Source of the DNA: Rhizobium sp. RM
GTDB taxonomy: Bacteria > Pseudomonadota > Alphaproteobacteria > Rhizobiales > Rhizobiaceae
DNA length: 64,000 bases
Assembly: GCF_013390595.1 (NCBI RefSeq)
Contig: NZ_JACAWV010000020.1
Location: forward strand, 62,001-126,000
Reading direction: 5' to 3'
The translations under genes and the position numbers were made by a program. The notes beneath the pieces are model-generated. The model was not told the origin of the DNA. It worked only from the letters and a program-made list of their open reading frames with translations, and ran no database searches. Within the stretch, counting starts at the first letter, position 1; the number at the start of each line of letters is the position of its first letter. Of the stretch, positions 26,121-34,943 are shown piece after piece.

Positions 26121-27722
26121 ATGACCCCTGTCCTGACTGTAAACGATCTGACTGTAAGCCTGCCACGCGTTGCCGACCGCACACATGCTGTCCAGAACAT
26201 ATCCTTCACGCTTGAGGCCGGCGAAATTCTCTGCATCGTTGGTGAATCCGGTTCTGGAAAGTCTGTTACGGCCAATGCGGTGATGGGATTGCTGCCGCCG
26301 CCACTCGAGGTCGAAAGCGGTTCGATCCGCCTGCACGATCGCGATATTCTGGCTCTCGGCGAAAAGGATCGTTCGAGCTTTAACGGCCGCGTGGTCTCCA
26401 TGATCTTTCAAGATCCGCTGTCGGCGCTGAACCCGCTGATGACAATCGGTCAGCAGATCGAAGAAGTCATGCTGACCCACCCGGATGCGGCTCCTGCTGA
26501 CCGCTGGGGGCGGGTGATCGAGCTTCTTGAAATGGTTGGCTTGCCCAATCCACCCGCGATGGCGCACCAGTATCCGTTCAGATTGTCGGGTGGCCAACGC
26601 CAGCGTGTGATGATTGCCATGGCCTTGGCGCTCGATCCGGACGTGCTCATCGCAGACGAACCGACGACCGCACTCGACGTGACGACGCAGGCGCAAATTC
26701 TCGAAATCATCAAACGCCTGCAGCGGCAGAAAAAGATGGCGGTGATGTTCATCACCCACGATTTCGGTGTGGTCGCCGATATTGCTGACAAGGTCATCGT
26801 CATGGAAAAGGGGAGACTCATTGAGCATGGCTCGGCCGAGCAGGTGCTCAATGCCCCGCGCGAACCCTATACCCGGCGTCTGCTCGCCGCCATTCCAACG
26901 ATGCGGACAGAGGCGCGCAAACCCGTGCGGGATGACGCGCCGACAGTTCTCGACGTCAAGGATCTCCACAAGACGTACAAGACGGGTGGCGGTCTATTCG
27001 GCAAGGCACGCACCGTGCAGGCCGTGGATGGCGTCAGCCTTACGCTTCGCAAGGGCGAGACGATAGGGGTGGTCGGTGAATCCGGATCGGGAAAATCGAC
27101 GCTTGGACGTATGATCATGAAGCTGCTGGACAGTGATTCCGGACAGATCATTCTCGATGGTGAAGATGTGGTCCCGCTCAAGGAAAGCAGTTTCCGGCGC
27201 AAGAGGCCCTATATCCAGATGGTCTTTCAGGACCCGTTCGCCTCGCTCAATCCACGCCATTCCATCGAACATTCGCTGGTTTGCGGCCCCATGAGCTTTG
27301 GAACCTCGCTTGGTGAAGCGCGCGCCAATGCCGTCCGGTTGCTGAAACGGGTTGGTCTGCCCGAACAGGCACTTGAACGCTATCCGCACGAATTTTCAGG
27401 CGGTCAGCGCCAGCGTATAGGTATTGCCCGTGCTTTGATGTTCAATCCTGTTCTGCTGATTGCAGACGAAGCCGTCTCGGCTCTCGATGTTTCGATCCAG
27501 GCGCAAGTCCTGCAGCTTCTCGACGAAATCCAGCAGGAAACCCGCATTTCGATGATGTTCATCACTCACGATTTGCGGGTCGCAAGTCAGATCTGCGACC
27601 GTATTGCCGTATTGCAGAGGGGGCGTCTCGTTGAGCTTGCTCCTGCCCACGAACTCTTCTCGGCTCCGAAGGACCCGTACACGAAGAGCCTTGTGGATGC
27701 CATTCCGGGATGGAGCGCCTGA
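26121..27722 (+). CDS. ABC transporter ATPase, fused DppD-DppF type
   Basis: Double ATPase of about 533 aa. First half: GESGSGKSVTANAVMGLLPP, LSGGQRQRVMIAMALALDPD and LIADEPTTALD. Second half repeats GESGSGKSTLGRMIMKLLD, FSGGQRQRIGIARALMFNP and LIADEAVSALD. Each half ends with the peptide-importer tail, as in EPYTRRLLAAIP and DPYTKSLVDAIP. In the second half the Walker B glutamate is kept, but the usual P-T after it is A-V. The ATG at 26121 is preferred over GTG 26109. Confidence 0.93.
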   Translation: MTPVLTVNDLTVSLPRVADRTHAVQNISFTLEAGEILCIVGESGSGKSVTANAVMGLLPPPLEVESGSIRLHDRDILALGEKDRSSFNGRVVSMIFQDPLSALNPLMTIGQQIEEVMLTHPDAAPADRWGRVIELLEMVGLPNPPAMAHQYPFRLSGGQRQRVMIAMALALDPDVLIADEPTTALDVTTQAQILEIIKRLQRQKKMAVMFITHDFGVVADIADKVIVMEKGRLIEHGSAEQVLNAPREPYTRRLLAAIPTMRTEARKPVRDDAPTVLDVKDLHKTYKTGGGLFGKARTVQAVDGVSLTLRKGETIGVVGESGSGKSTLGRMIMKLLDSDSGQIILDGEDVVPLKESSFRRKRPYIQMVFQDPFASLNPRHSIEHSLVCGPMSFGTSLGEARANAVRLLKRVGLPEQALERYPHEFSGGQRQRIGIARALMFNPVLLIADEAVSALDVSIQAQVLQLLDEIQQETRISMMFITHDLRVASQICDRIAVLQRGRLVELAPAHELFSAPKDPYTKSLVDAIPGWSA

Positions 27723-27799
27723 TGATGGGCGCAGCGCCGCTCGTCCATGATCTCAGAAATCGACCTATGAAGCCAAGCATATAGGCAGAAGGATCAAAC

Positions 27800-29122
27800 A
27801 TGCCAAAGTTCTCGCCTTTCGATGCGTCCTACTGGTTCGCATCGGCCCCGCCTGCCCCCGAGACGGAACGCCTTTCCGGTGAAAAGAAGGTTGATGTCTG
27901 TATCGTCGGTGCGGGATATACCGGCATGACGACCGCAATCGAGCTTGCACGGAAGGGCGTCTCCGTCGCTGTACTTGAACGGGAGGAAGCCGGTTACGGC
28001 GGTTCGGGCCGTAATGCCGGCCATTGCAGCCCGACCTTTTCCTATTACGAACTGGAAAAGGTTCGGTCGTTGGTTGGTCAGCCCTTCGCAGAGCGTCTGA
28101 TCAAACGGCAGACGAGGGCGGCAGACAAGGCGGCTGAATATATCAGTCACTACAATATCGACTGTGAATGGGTTCAAAATGGTCTTGTCATTGGAGCGAT
28201 GCGGCCGGGACATATTCCCCATTTGCAGCACAAGGCCGACAGCTACAACGAAGTCGGCGCGCGCACCCGCGTTCTTAGCCGTGACGAGGCAATCGCGATT
28301 ACGGGTTCGCCACGCATGTATGGCGGCTGGCTTCACGAAGAAGGCGCGCACCTCCACCCGCTGAAATATGCGCGCGGACTGGCCCGTGCAGTGATTTCGG
28401 AAGGAGCGAAACTTTATACCAGTTCACCTGCCATCGGTTGCGAGCGGCAAGGTGACAAGTGGAAGGTCACCAGCAGCACCGGCCATGTTATCGCCGACAA
28501 GGTGATCTTTGCGACGGGCGCTTATACCGTCGACGGCTGGCCAAAACTTGAAAAAAGCTTCCGCATTTTGCCGGTTTACGTCTGCGCCACCAATCCTCTT
28601 TCGGACAGGCTCAGAGAAACGGTTCTTCCACGCAACACCTCGATGATTGATGGGCGCGGTGACTTCTATTGCTACAAGTGGTCAGCAGATAACCGCATCG
28701 TCGCCTCGATGTTTCTGATGGGACCGCGTGGACGCGACCTCGACTATACGAAGAAGGTTATGACGGACAAGCTGAAGTGGCTGCACCCGCAAATAACCGA
28801 GGATGTGCGCTGGGACTATCTCTGGTTCGGTGAGCTCGACATGCAGTACCGCACGGTGCCGCGCCTTTACGGGCTTGCGCCTGGAGTCGTGGCGCTCACC
28901 GGGCTATCCGGTCGTGGCGTCCCGACAGGCACGATGCTTGGCGGCATCCTTGCTGACTGGGCCATCGGCATCCCTGAGAAAGACCTCGATCTCGAAGTCG
29001 AGCCGCTTGAGGAAGCACCGTGGTGGATGGATTACGGCCCGACCTACAAGCTGCGCGAGATGCGCTTCGTCGACAATTTCATGAGCAAACGCGGTGGCGT
29101 CGAGCTGCCCCCTCACTACTGA
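27800..29122 (+). CDS. FAD-dependent oxidase, DAO family (PuuB-like)
   Basis: Flavin enzyme of the D-amino-acid oxidase fold, 440 aa. FAD site VDVCIVGAGYTGMTTAIELA followed by GYGGSGRNAGHCSP, as in gamma-glutamylputrescine oxidase. The C-terminal FAD motif is ALTGLSGRGVPTGTMLGG. The N-terminal FDASYWFASAPPAPETERL extension is also typical of the PuuB group. It follows the importer genes and probably oxidises the imported amine or amino-acid derivative. No glutamylpolyamine synthetase or aldehyde dehydrogenase accompanies it, so a standard Puu pathway is not present here. Confidence 0.85.
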   Translation: MPKFSPFDASYWFASAPPAPETERLSGEKKVDVCIVGAGYTGMTTAIELARKGVSVAVLEREEAGYGGSGRNAGHCSPTFSYYELEKVRSLVGQPFAERLIKRQTRAADKAAEYISHYNIDCEWVQNGLVIGAMRPGHIPHLQHKADSYNEVGARTRVLSRDEAIAITGSPRMYGGWLHEEGAHLHPLKYARGLARAVISEGAKLYTSSPAIGCERQGDKWKVTSSTGHVIADKVIFATGAYTVDGWPKLEKSFRILPVYVCATNPLSDRLRETVLPRNTSMIDGRGDFYCYKWSADNRIVASMFLMGPRGRDLDYTKKVMTDKLKWLHPQITEDVRWDYLWFGELDMQYRTVPRLYGLAPGVVALTGLSGRGVPTGTMLGGILADWAIGIPEKDLDLEVEPLEEAPWWMDYGPTYKLREMRFVDNFMSKRGGVELPPHY

Positions 29123-29148
29123 TTTTCTCTTTTTTAAGGAACAAGCAG

Positions 29149-29511
29149 ATGACGATCTATGCAAAAGTCGGCGATGACACTGGCCTGATGGAAGCGGCCA
29201 AGGCTGCGGATGGTGCACAATCCTATCGCAACATGATCTGGGTAGATGAAGGCGACGCCGAAACCGCCACAAAAGCTGCAGTCTGGATCGCGCCTCCCGG
29301 CGTTTATGCCTATCCCGCCCGACCTCTGGCCGAAACCTTTGTGGTGATGGAAGGTGAGGCGGATTGCCAGGTGGCAGATGGCGAAATCCGTCGCATTGGC
29401 GTTGGAGATATCGTTACGATTCCGGTCAACGCTGCAATCTCGCTGACTGTTCTTACGCACTTCCGCAAATTCGCGATGGTTGTGCCTAAGGGCGGCGCGG
29501 GTAACGCCTGA
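29149..29511 (+). CDS. Small cupin protein
   Basis: 120-aa single cupin domain. The second half shows YAYPARPLAETFVVMEGEAD and IRRIGVGDIVTIPVN, the two cupin motif regions, though metal-binding histidines are mostly missing (no HxH in motif 1), so it may not hold a metal. Start ATG 29149 is preceded by AAGGA. It sits between oxidase genes of the operon; related small cupins often act as isomerases or accessory proteins for amine catabolism. Function unknown. Confidence 0.75.
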   Translation: MTIYAKVGDDTGLMEAAKAADGAQSYRNMIWVDEGDAETATKAAVWIAPPGVYAYPARPLAETFVVMEGEADCQVADGEIRRIGVGDIVTIPVNAAISLTVLTHFRKFAMVVPKGGAGNA

Positions 29512-29555
29512 TCTGTGCCTCGCCGTATTGTGCACGCGTGCGACAAGGCCTTTGG

Positions 29556-29574
29556 TGATGGCCAAGGGCCATCA
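29556..29574 (+). repeat. Perfect hairpin between cupin and oxidase genes
   Basis: TGATGGCC-AAG-GGCCATCA, 8-bp arms and a 3-nt loop in the 116-bp gap. No T-run; probably an RNA-processing or stability element. Confidence 0.4.
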
Positions 29575-29627
29575 TGAACGGCGTGATCGTCTGGGCTTGT
29601 GATAGCAGACGATGAGGGGAACCAGCG

Positions 29628-30800
29628 ATGGACAGATTTGATGTTGCCGTCATCGGCGCGGGCATTAGCGGCTGCGCGACCGCTTATACCCTGGCACAAA
29701 TGGGAGCCAAAGTCGTTCTGGTCGATCGTTTCGGCCCGGCGGCCATGGCATCTGGCTGGACGCTTGCTGGTGTGCGGCAATCTGGCCGAGATCCCGCGGA
29801 AATGCCGCTTGCTCTCGATGCCGTCAATATTTGGCAGACATTGCATGAGGAGCTTGGTGCTCCAACGCATTATACCCGACGTGGCAATCTGCGACTTGCC
29901 CGGAACGGGAACGAATACGGGGTAATCCGTTCGATGGTCTCCGAACAGCAGGGACTTGGCCTAGACCTTGCGTTTCTACCGGATAATCAGGCAGTGAGGG
30001 ATATCGCACCTGCGGTTTCAGAGGCCGTTCCCGGCGCCTCTTTTTGCCCGACGGATGGACACGCTGATCCGCAGGCGGTCAGTGCTGCCTATATTGCAGC
30101 GCTGTTGCGCCATGGCGTTGCGTTGGCGATGGGCGAAAACGTCGAGGCGATTGCTGTCTCCGGCGGCAGGGTGGTGGGCATCAAGACGGATGTTCGCAAA
30201 CTTGGTGTCGACAGCGTGGTGCTCGCCGGTGGAATGCTGGGAAACGCACTGCTCGAACCGCTCGGCCTTTCTGTCCCGATCCGCACCCCGATGGTTGCGG
30301 TCATTCGCAGCCGACCCGTTCCGCCAGTTCTCGATCAGGTGATCGGCGTTTGCGGCGGAGACTGGGCCGGCCGGCAGGAAGTGAACGGTCGTCTTCGGAT
30401 CACAAGCGGTATGCTCGACTGGTTGGGGAGCATGGAAACTGTCACGACAAGCGCCGGAGATCGACCGCTTATCCGTCCGCCGTTGTCTAGTTTGAACGCG
30501 ATCATCAAGACGCTCGACCATTTGCTGCCAGGTCTCTCCGAAACACCGATCGAGGAGTGTTGGGCGGGTCTTCTCGATCTGACTCCGGATGCGCTGCCCG
30601 TTCTCGACCATGCGCCCGGAATTTCCGGCCTCGTCATCGGCATGGGTTTTTCCGGCCATGGTTTCTGCCTTGGGCCGGTCACGGGCCAAATACTCTCCGA
30701 TCTCGTGACGGGCCGTCAGCCTGCTCATGACCTCTCTTCATTCAAGTTCAACCGATTTGGCGCAAATACCCCCCAGGCGAAGCTCGAGCTTCACGGTTAG
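29628..30800 (+). CDS. FAD-dependent oxidoreductase, DAO family
   Basis: 390-aa protein with the FAD motif FDVAVIGAGISGCATAYTLA and a DAO C-terminus (VIGMGFSGHGFCLGPVTGQI). It resembles glycine/D-amino-acid oxidases and opine/sarcosine oxidase beta-type subunits. Second of three DAO genes in the operon. GGGGAACC precedes the ATG by a few bases. Substrate not determinable. Confidence 0.85.
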   Translation: MDRFDVAVIGAGISGCATAYTLAQMGAKVVLVDRFGPAAMASGWTLAGVRQSGRDPAEMPLALDAVNIWQTLHEELGAPTHYTRRGNLRLARNGNEYGVIRSMVSEQQGLGLDLAFLPDNQAVRDIAPAVSEAVPGASFCPTDGHADPQAVSAAYIAALLRHGVALAMGENVEAIAVSGGRVVGIKTDVRKLGVDSVVLAGGMLGNALLEPLGLSVPIRTPMVAVIRSRPVPPVLDQVIGVCGGDWAGRQEVNGRLRITSGMLDWLGSMETVTTSAGDRPLIRPPLSSLNAIIKTLDHLLPGLSETPIEECWAGLLDLTPDALPVLDHAPGISGLVIGMGFSGHGFCLGPVTGQILSDLVTGRQPAHDLSSFKFNRFGANTPQAKLELHG

Positions 30801-30840
30801 CCAGTCTTCGATACTCAAAATATCTCAGGAGTTTTCAAAA

Positions 30841-32172
30841 ATGCCCGGACCCTTCGTCGTTCCGTTTCATGGAGATACCGATCTGCCGCAGAAGGTGGAT
30901 GTCGTCGTCATTGGCGGCGGCATCATCGGAACGTCGACGACGCTCGAGTTGGCAGAGCGGGGTTTCAAGGTCGCTTTGTGCGAAAAGGGTGGCGTTGGTC
31001 ATGAGCAATCGAGCCGCAACTGGGGTTGGGTGCGCATAACCCGCAGAGACCCGCGCGAAGTGCCGCTGATGGCGGAAGCACTGCGCATATGGCCGGGCAT
31101 GAACGAGCGGCTCGGCAGGGATGTCGGATACACGCAAGCAGGCATCACTTTTACCTGCCTGACCGACAAGGAGGTGGAAGATCATGAGCGCTGGATGCGC
31201 AATCTTGAAGGTTATCAACTCAATACGAGAATGCTGACGCCGCAGCAGTTCGCCGAAATGAACCCTGGTTCGAAGCTCGATATCAAGGGGGCGTTATACA
31301 CGTCCGTTGACGGTCGGGCCGAACCGCAGAAGGCAGCTCCGGCCGTTGCGGAGGCGGCTCGTGATCGTGGCGCCCACATCATGACTGAATGTGCCGTAAG
31401 AGGCATCGATACCAAAGCTGGCAAGGTCTGTGGTGTCTTTACGGAGCGCGGTTACATTGCCTGCGATGCGGCGGTTCTCGCAGGTGGTGCGTGGTCAAGC
31501 CTGTTTGCCGGAAACGCCGGTATCAGGCTTCCACAGTTGAAGGTCATCAATTCCGTCATCAGGACGAAACCAATGGAAGGCGGGCCGGAATCGGCGATTT
31601 GGACGAATGGGTTTGCCATTCGCAAACGACAGGACGGCGGTTACACTATCGCCAACGGTTTCGAGAATATCGTCGATATTGTCCCAGATAGCTTCCGTTT
31701 CTTCCGGGATTTCCTCCCAGCGCTTGGCCATGAATGGCGTGCTTTGATGTTGCGAGGCGGTCTGGGTTTCCTAGACGAAGCACGGCTTCCTCGCCGATGG
31801 AAAAACGATGAGGCTTCGCCTTTCGAATATAACCGTGTTCTCGACCCCAAACCGTCGTTCAGTCTTCAGGACAAGGCACTGTCAAATTTGCGCAAGGCCT
31901 TTCCTGCCTTTGAAAAAGCCGAAATAGCACAGCGATGGGCAGGGAAAATAGATGTCACGCCAGACGCAATCCCCGTGATTTCGGGTGTTGATCAAATCCC
32001 GGGTTTCTTCATCGCGACAGGGTTCTCCGGCCACGGATTTGGTATCGGTCCGTCGGCCGGCAGGCTCATGGCAGATATCGTGGTGGGTACCGCGCCACTC
32101 GTTGACCCGCATAACTTCCGGTTCAACCGGTTTTCGGATGGTTCAAAAATAGAAATCATCAGCGGGTTCTAG
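30841..32172 (+). CDS. FAD-dependent oxidoreductase, DAO family
   Basis: 443 aa from the ATG at 30841, which has AGGAG 12 nt upstream; the frame is open further but that overlaps the preceding gene. FAD motif VDVVVIGGGIIGTSTTLELA, then HEQSSRNWGWVR (a typical D-amino-acid dehydrogenase-like loop) and FSGHGFGIGPSAGRLMADI near the end. Third DAO gene and last of the importer-oxidase operon. It shares its C-terminal wording with the preceding gene (DLSSFKFNRF versus DPHNFRFNRF), so the two are paralogues. Confidence 0.87.
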   Translation: MPGPFVVPFHGDTDLPQKVDVVVIGGGIIGTSTTLELAERGFKVALCEKGGVGHEQSSRNWGWVRITRRDPREVPLMAEALRIWPGMNERLGRDVGYTQAGITFTCLTDKEVEDHERWMRNLEGYQLNTRMLTPQQFAEMNPGSKLDIKGALYTSVDGRAEPQKAAPAVAEAARDRGAHIMTECAVRGIDTKAGKVCGVFTERGYIACDAAVLAGGAWSSLFAGNAGIRLPQLKVINSVIRTKPMEGGPESAIWTNGFAIRKRQDGGYTIANGFENIVDIVPDSFRFFRDFLPALGHEWRALMLRGGLGFLDEARLPRRWKNDEASPFEYNRVLDPKPSFSLQDKALSNLRKAFPAFEKAEIAQRWAGKIDVTPDAIPVISGVDQIPGFFIATGFSGHGFGIGPSAGRLMADIVVGTAPLVDPHNFRFNRFSDGSKIEIISGF

Positions 32173-32195
32173 GTCTACAAAAAATGAGGTGAAAC

Positions 32196-32219
32196 TTCCT
32201 GCGCGTGATCGCGCAGGAA
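32196..32219 (+). terminator. Hairpin after the oxidase operon
   Basis: TTCCTGCGC-GTGATC-GCGCAGGAA, perfect 9-bp arms, 23 bp after the stop. Followed by A-rich rather than T-rich DNA on the + strand, so it is at best a weak terminator separating the oxidase operon from the sugar operon. Confidence 0.45.
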
Positions 32220-32235
32220 AACAAAAAGTCAGGGA

Positions 32236-32283
32236 TTGACACGATTGTGAAACCGGTTACATTCACCGATGTAAACGGTTTCA
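32236..32283 (+). promoter_or_regulatory. Promoter with two LacI-type operators
   Basis: TTGACA at 32236-32241 and TACATT at 32258-32263 give a -35/-10 pair with 16-bp spacing. TGAAACCGGTTACA (32248-32261) fills the spacer and TGTAAACGGTTTCA (32270-32283) covers the transcription start; they are near-complements of each other and each is itself palindromic around CG, the hallmark of LacI-family operators. Centres are 22 bp apart. The likely regulator is the LacI gene at the end of this operon. Confidence 0.8.
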
Positions 32284-32317
32284 TTATCGATTTCCGTTGC
32301 TTGGAGGAGCAAATTTC

Positions 32318-33340
32318 ATGTTTAGACATTTGATGGCTGCTGCCGCGATGGTGCTGGCAGCGGGCACGTCCGCGCACGCGCAGGAACAGAGCTTCAAGAT
32401 CGGTCTTTCCAATTCGTTCGTCGGAAGCGAATGGCGCACGCAGATGATCGAGGAAGCTCAGGCTGCCGCGAAGGCGTGGGGTGAAAAGGGCGTCAAGGTC
32501 GAAGTGGTTGTTCAGAGCGGCAATGTCGACGTTCAGGGCCAGATCGGACACATCCGCAATTTCATGAACCAGGGCGTTGATGCAATCCTGATCAACCCGG
32601 GTAGCCCAACTGCTTTTGATCCGGTCTTCGCCCAGGCGAAGGCTCGCAATATCCTCGTGATCGCCACTGACGCAGAGGTTTCCTCGAAAGATGCGATCTA
32701 TGTCGGTATCGACCAGAAGGCCTGGGCAGCTCAGTCGGCCCAGTGGCTTGCGGATACGCTGAAGGGCAAGGGAAGCGTTGTTGCCATCAACGGCATCGCT
32801 GGCAACCCTGCAAACGAAGCGCGTGTCGCCGGTTATCGTGAAGTTTTCAAAAAGTATCCTGACATCAAGGTCCTGAACGAAGCCAATGCGAGCTGGGATC
32901 AGGCGCAGGGCCAGCAGGCCATGCAGAACCTTCTTGCGACTTATCCCGATATTAGCGGTGTATGGGTGCAGGACGGCATGGCTGATGGCGCTTGGCGTGC
33001 CATCGAATCTGCAGGCAAGGCAAAGGACATTGCTGCCACCGGCGAGATCCGCAAGGACTTCATGTCCCGTTGGGAAGCGGAAAAGTTCAATTCCGGTGCA
33101 TCGGTCAACCCTCCCGGCGTCATGGCCAGTGCACTCAACGTTGCGGTGTTGAAGCTTCAGGGCAAGGAGTTCAAGGACGGCATCTTTGGCGGCACCTACG
33201 GGAACGCCATCTACATTCCGATCCCGTTCGTGAACAACGAGAACCTTGCGGACAACATCAAGGCCGCCGAAGGCAAGCCGGGCTACTGGTCCGTCACGGC
33301 GACAGTGACGCCGGAACAGGCTGGCGAGTTCTTCAAGTAA
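32318..33340 (+). CDS. Sugar ABC transporter substrate-binding protein
   Basis: Periplasmic binding protein of the ribose/galactose type (Peripla_BP_4), 340 aa. Signal peptide MFRHLMAAAAMVLAAGTSAHA, then FKIGLSNSFVGSEWRTQMIE and GVDAILINPGSPTAFDPVFA. Strong GGAGGAG before the ATG at 32318. It leads the sugar operon under the double LacI operator. The neighbouring glycoside-oxidation genes suggest it binds a glycoside or an oxidised sugar derivative. Confidence 0.9.
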   Translation: MFRHLMAAAAMVLAAGTSAHAQEQSFKIGLSNSFVGSEWRTQMIEEAQAAAKAWGEKGVKVEVVVQSGNVDVQGQIGHIRNFMNQGVDAILINPGSPTAFDPVFAQAKARNILVIATDAEVSSKDAIYVGIDQKAWAAQSAQWLADTLKGKGSVVAINGIAGNPANEARVAGYREVFKKYPDIKVLNEANASWDQAQGQQAMQNLLATYPDISGVWVQDGMADGAWRAIESAGKAKDIAATGEIRKDFMSRWEAEKFNSGASVNPPGVMASALNVAVLKLQGKEFKDGIFGGTYGNAIYIPIPFVNNENLADNIKAAEGKPGYWSVTATVTPEQAGEFFK

Positions 33341-33347
33341 GACCGCC

Positions 33348-33376
33348 TTCGGGCTGGCGTTAACAGCCAGCCCGAA
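33348..33376 (+). terminator. Intercistronic hairpin after the sugar-binding-protein gene
   Basis: TTCGGGCTGGC, 7-nt loop, GCCAGCCCGAA: perfect 11-bp arms starting 8 bp after the stop, no T-run. Same placement as the hairpins after the other two binding-protein genes in this window; probably protects the upstream mRNA. Confidence 0.7.
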
Positions 33377-33449
33377 TTCTGGAATCTCGATTGCGGGCAG
33401 CGTGTTGTTACGATGTTCGCCAATGACAAGAACAATTCGGAGACATGCG

Positions 33450-34943
33450 ATGGCGAACGCTTTGGAAGCGGCCGGCATAACGAAGAATTTTGGCGCCGTG
33501 CGTGCGCTTTCTGCCGGTAAACTGACGGTCGGCCGCGGTGAAATCCATGCGCTTCTGGGTGCGAACGGTTGCGGTAAAAGTACGCTCTGCAAGATCGTTG
33601 CAGGTGCAGTGGTGCCCACCAGCGGTACAATTCGCTTCAATGGCGACGAGGTGCGCTTCAAAAGCCCCCGCGACGCAGAAAATGCCGGGATCGCCCTGTT
33701 TTACCAGGAGCTGAGCCTCATTCCGCAGCTTTCCGTCGCCGACAATATTTTCCTTGGACGCGAGCCGAAGCGCGGTGTTTTCGTGGATCGCACGGCGCTG
33801 AAAAAAGAAACGGACAAACTGATCTCGCTTTTCGACGGTGTCGCTGGAGATGGGCTGAAGCCGGATGCGATCGTTGGTAACCTGCCGCCTGATCAGCGTC
33901 AGCTCGTGGAAATCCTCAAGGTCTTCGCTCAGAATGCCAGCCTCATGATCATGGACGAGGCAACCGCGGCACTCGATGGCCGTCAGTCACAGCGTTTCTT
34001 CGAAATTCTCAAGGCCAAGAAGGCCGAGGGTGTCTCCACCATCATGATATCCCATCGTCTCGATGAGGTGTTTGCTGTCTGCGACCGTATCACTGTGATG
34101 CGAAACGGTGCGACCATCTCCGAGCTCGATACGTCGACCACCACGCGTGAAGCCGTTGTGCACGACATGGTTGGTGATGTTCGTGCCGCGCCGGCTCGTC
34201 AGCATGGGCGCCTCGATGCAAAGGCCAGTTTGAAGGTCGACAATGCAGCCGGTGAGGGCGTCCGTGGTGTGACGCTCGAGGCGTTTGCGGGTGAAATCCT
34301 TGGTTTGGCAGGTTTGCAAGGGCAGGGACAGTCTGCGCTGCTGAAAGGTCTGTTTGGCGCCAATCCCTTCGCTTCCGGAGATATCCAGTTCGAAGGGCAG
34401 GCCATTGCGATCGGCAAACCTTCGCAGGCGGTTCACAATGGCTTTGCCTATGTTTCCGGCGACCGCGGGCGCGATGCGTCTTTGCAGGGACGGTCAATCT
34501 TCGAAAATCTCGTTGCTGCTCTGATGGTGCGCGAGAAAATGAAACTGATACGACCGGCAACTTTGAAGCCGCAGGTGCAAAAAGTCGCCGACGATATGAA
34601 AACGAAGTTTGCCGGAATGGACATGCCAATCGGCACACTTTCCGGAGGCAATCAGCAGAAAATCTTCATTTCGCGCTGGCTCGCAACATCACCGAAACTT
34701 CTGCTGCTCGATGACCCGACGAAAGGGATCGACCTCGGCGCAAAAGCCGATCTGTTTGCGCTGATGCGACAGCAGGCCGATGCAGGCGCGACCATTCTTT
34801 TCTACTCCTCGGAAGACGCTGAAATTCTTGAATATGCCGACCGTATCCTGGTGTTCAACGGCGGGCGTATTTCTGCAGAACTGACCGGAGCCGACATGAC
34901 ATCTGTCAACATGACCCGCGCCGCCTATGGAGACGCCGCATGA
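33450..34943 (+). CDS. Sugar ABC transporter ATP-binding protein (RbsA type)
   Basis: Double-domain ATPase, 497 aa. First domain has GANGCGKSTLCKIVAGAVVP and LMIMDEATAALD, the second the degenerate GLQGQGQSALLKGLFGAN and LSGGNQQKIFISRWLATSPK with LLLDDPTKGIDLGAK, as usual in RbsA/MglA. Start ATG 33450 with GGAG 7 nt upstream. Overlaps the first permease by 4 bp. Confidence 0.92.
   Translation: MANALEAAGITKNFGAVRALSAGKLTVGRGEIHALLGANGCGKSTLCKIVAGAVVPTSGTIRFNGDEVRFKSPRDAENAGIALFYQELSLIPQLSVADNIFLGREPKRGVFVDRTALKKETDKLISLFDGVAGDGLKPDAIVGNLPPDQRQLVEILKVFAQNASLMIMDEATAALDGRQSQRFFEILKAKKAEGVSTIMISHRLDEVFAVCDRITVMRNGATISELDTSTTTREAVVHDMVGDVRAAPARQHGRLDAKASLKVDNAAGEGVRGVTLEAFAGEILGLAGLQGQGQSALLKGLFGANPFASGDIQFEGQAIAIGKPSQAVHNGFAYVSGDRGRDASLQGRSIFENLVAALMVREKMKLIRPATLKPQVQKVADDMKTKFAGMDMPIGTLSGGNQQKIFISRWLATSPKLLLLDDPTKGIDLGAKADLFALMRQQADAGATILFYSSEDAEILEYADRILVFNGGRISAELTGADMTSVNMTRAAYGDAA

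Noticed and set aside
25980..26969. 329-residue - strand frame opposite the DppC/ATPase genes
   Set aside because: Rich in His/Arg/Asp runs typical of reversed coding sequence, with no family motif.
27800..29122. Standard putrescine (Puu) pathway
   Set aside because: Only the PuuB-like oxidase is present; glutamylputrescine synthetase, aldehyde dehydrogenase and amidase are missing from the window.
32159..33661. 500-residue open frame on the - strand opposite the sugar-binding-protein gene
   Set aside because: It mirrors a well-supported gene with signal peptide, ribosome-binding site and family motifs; the antisense frame shows no family similarity and is a by-product of codon bias.
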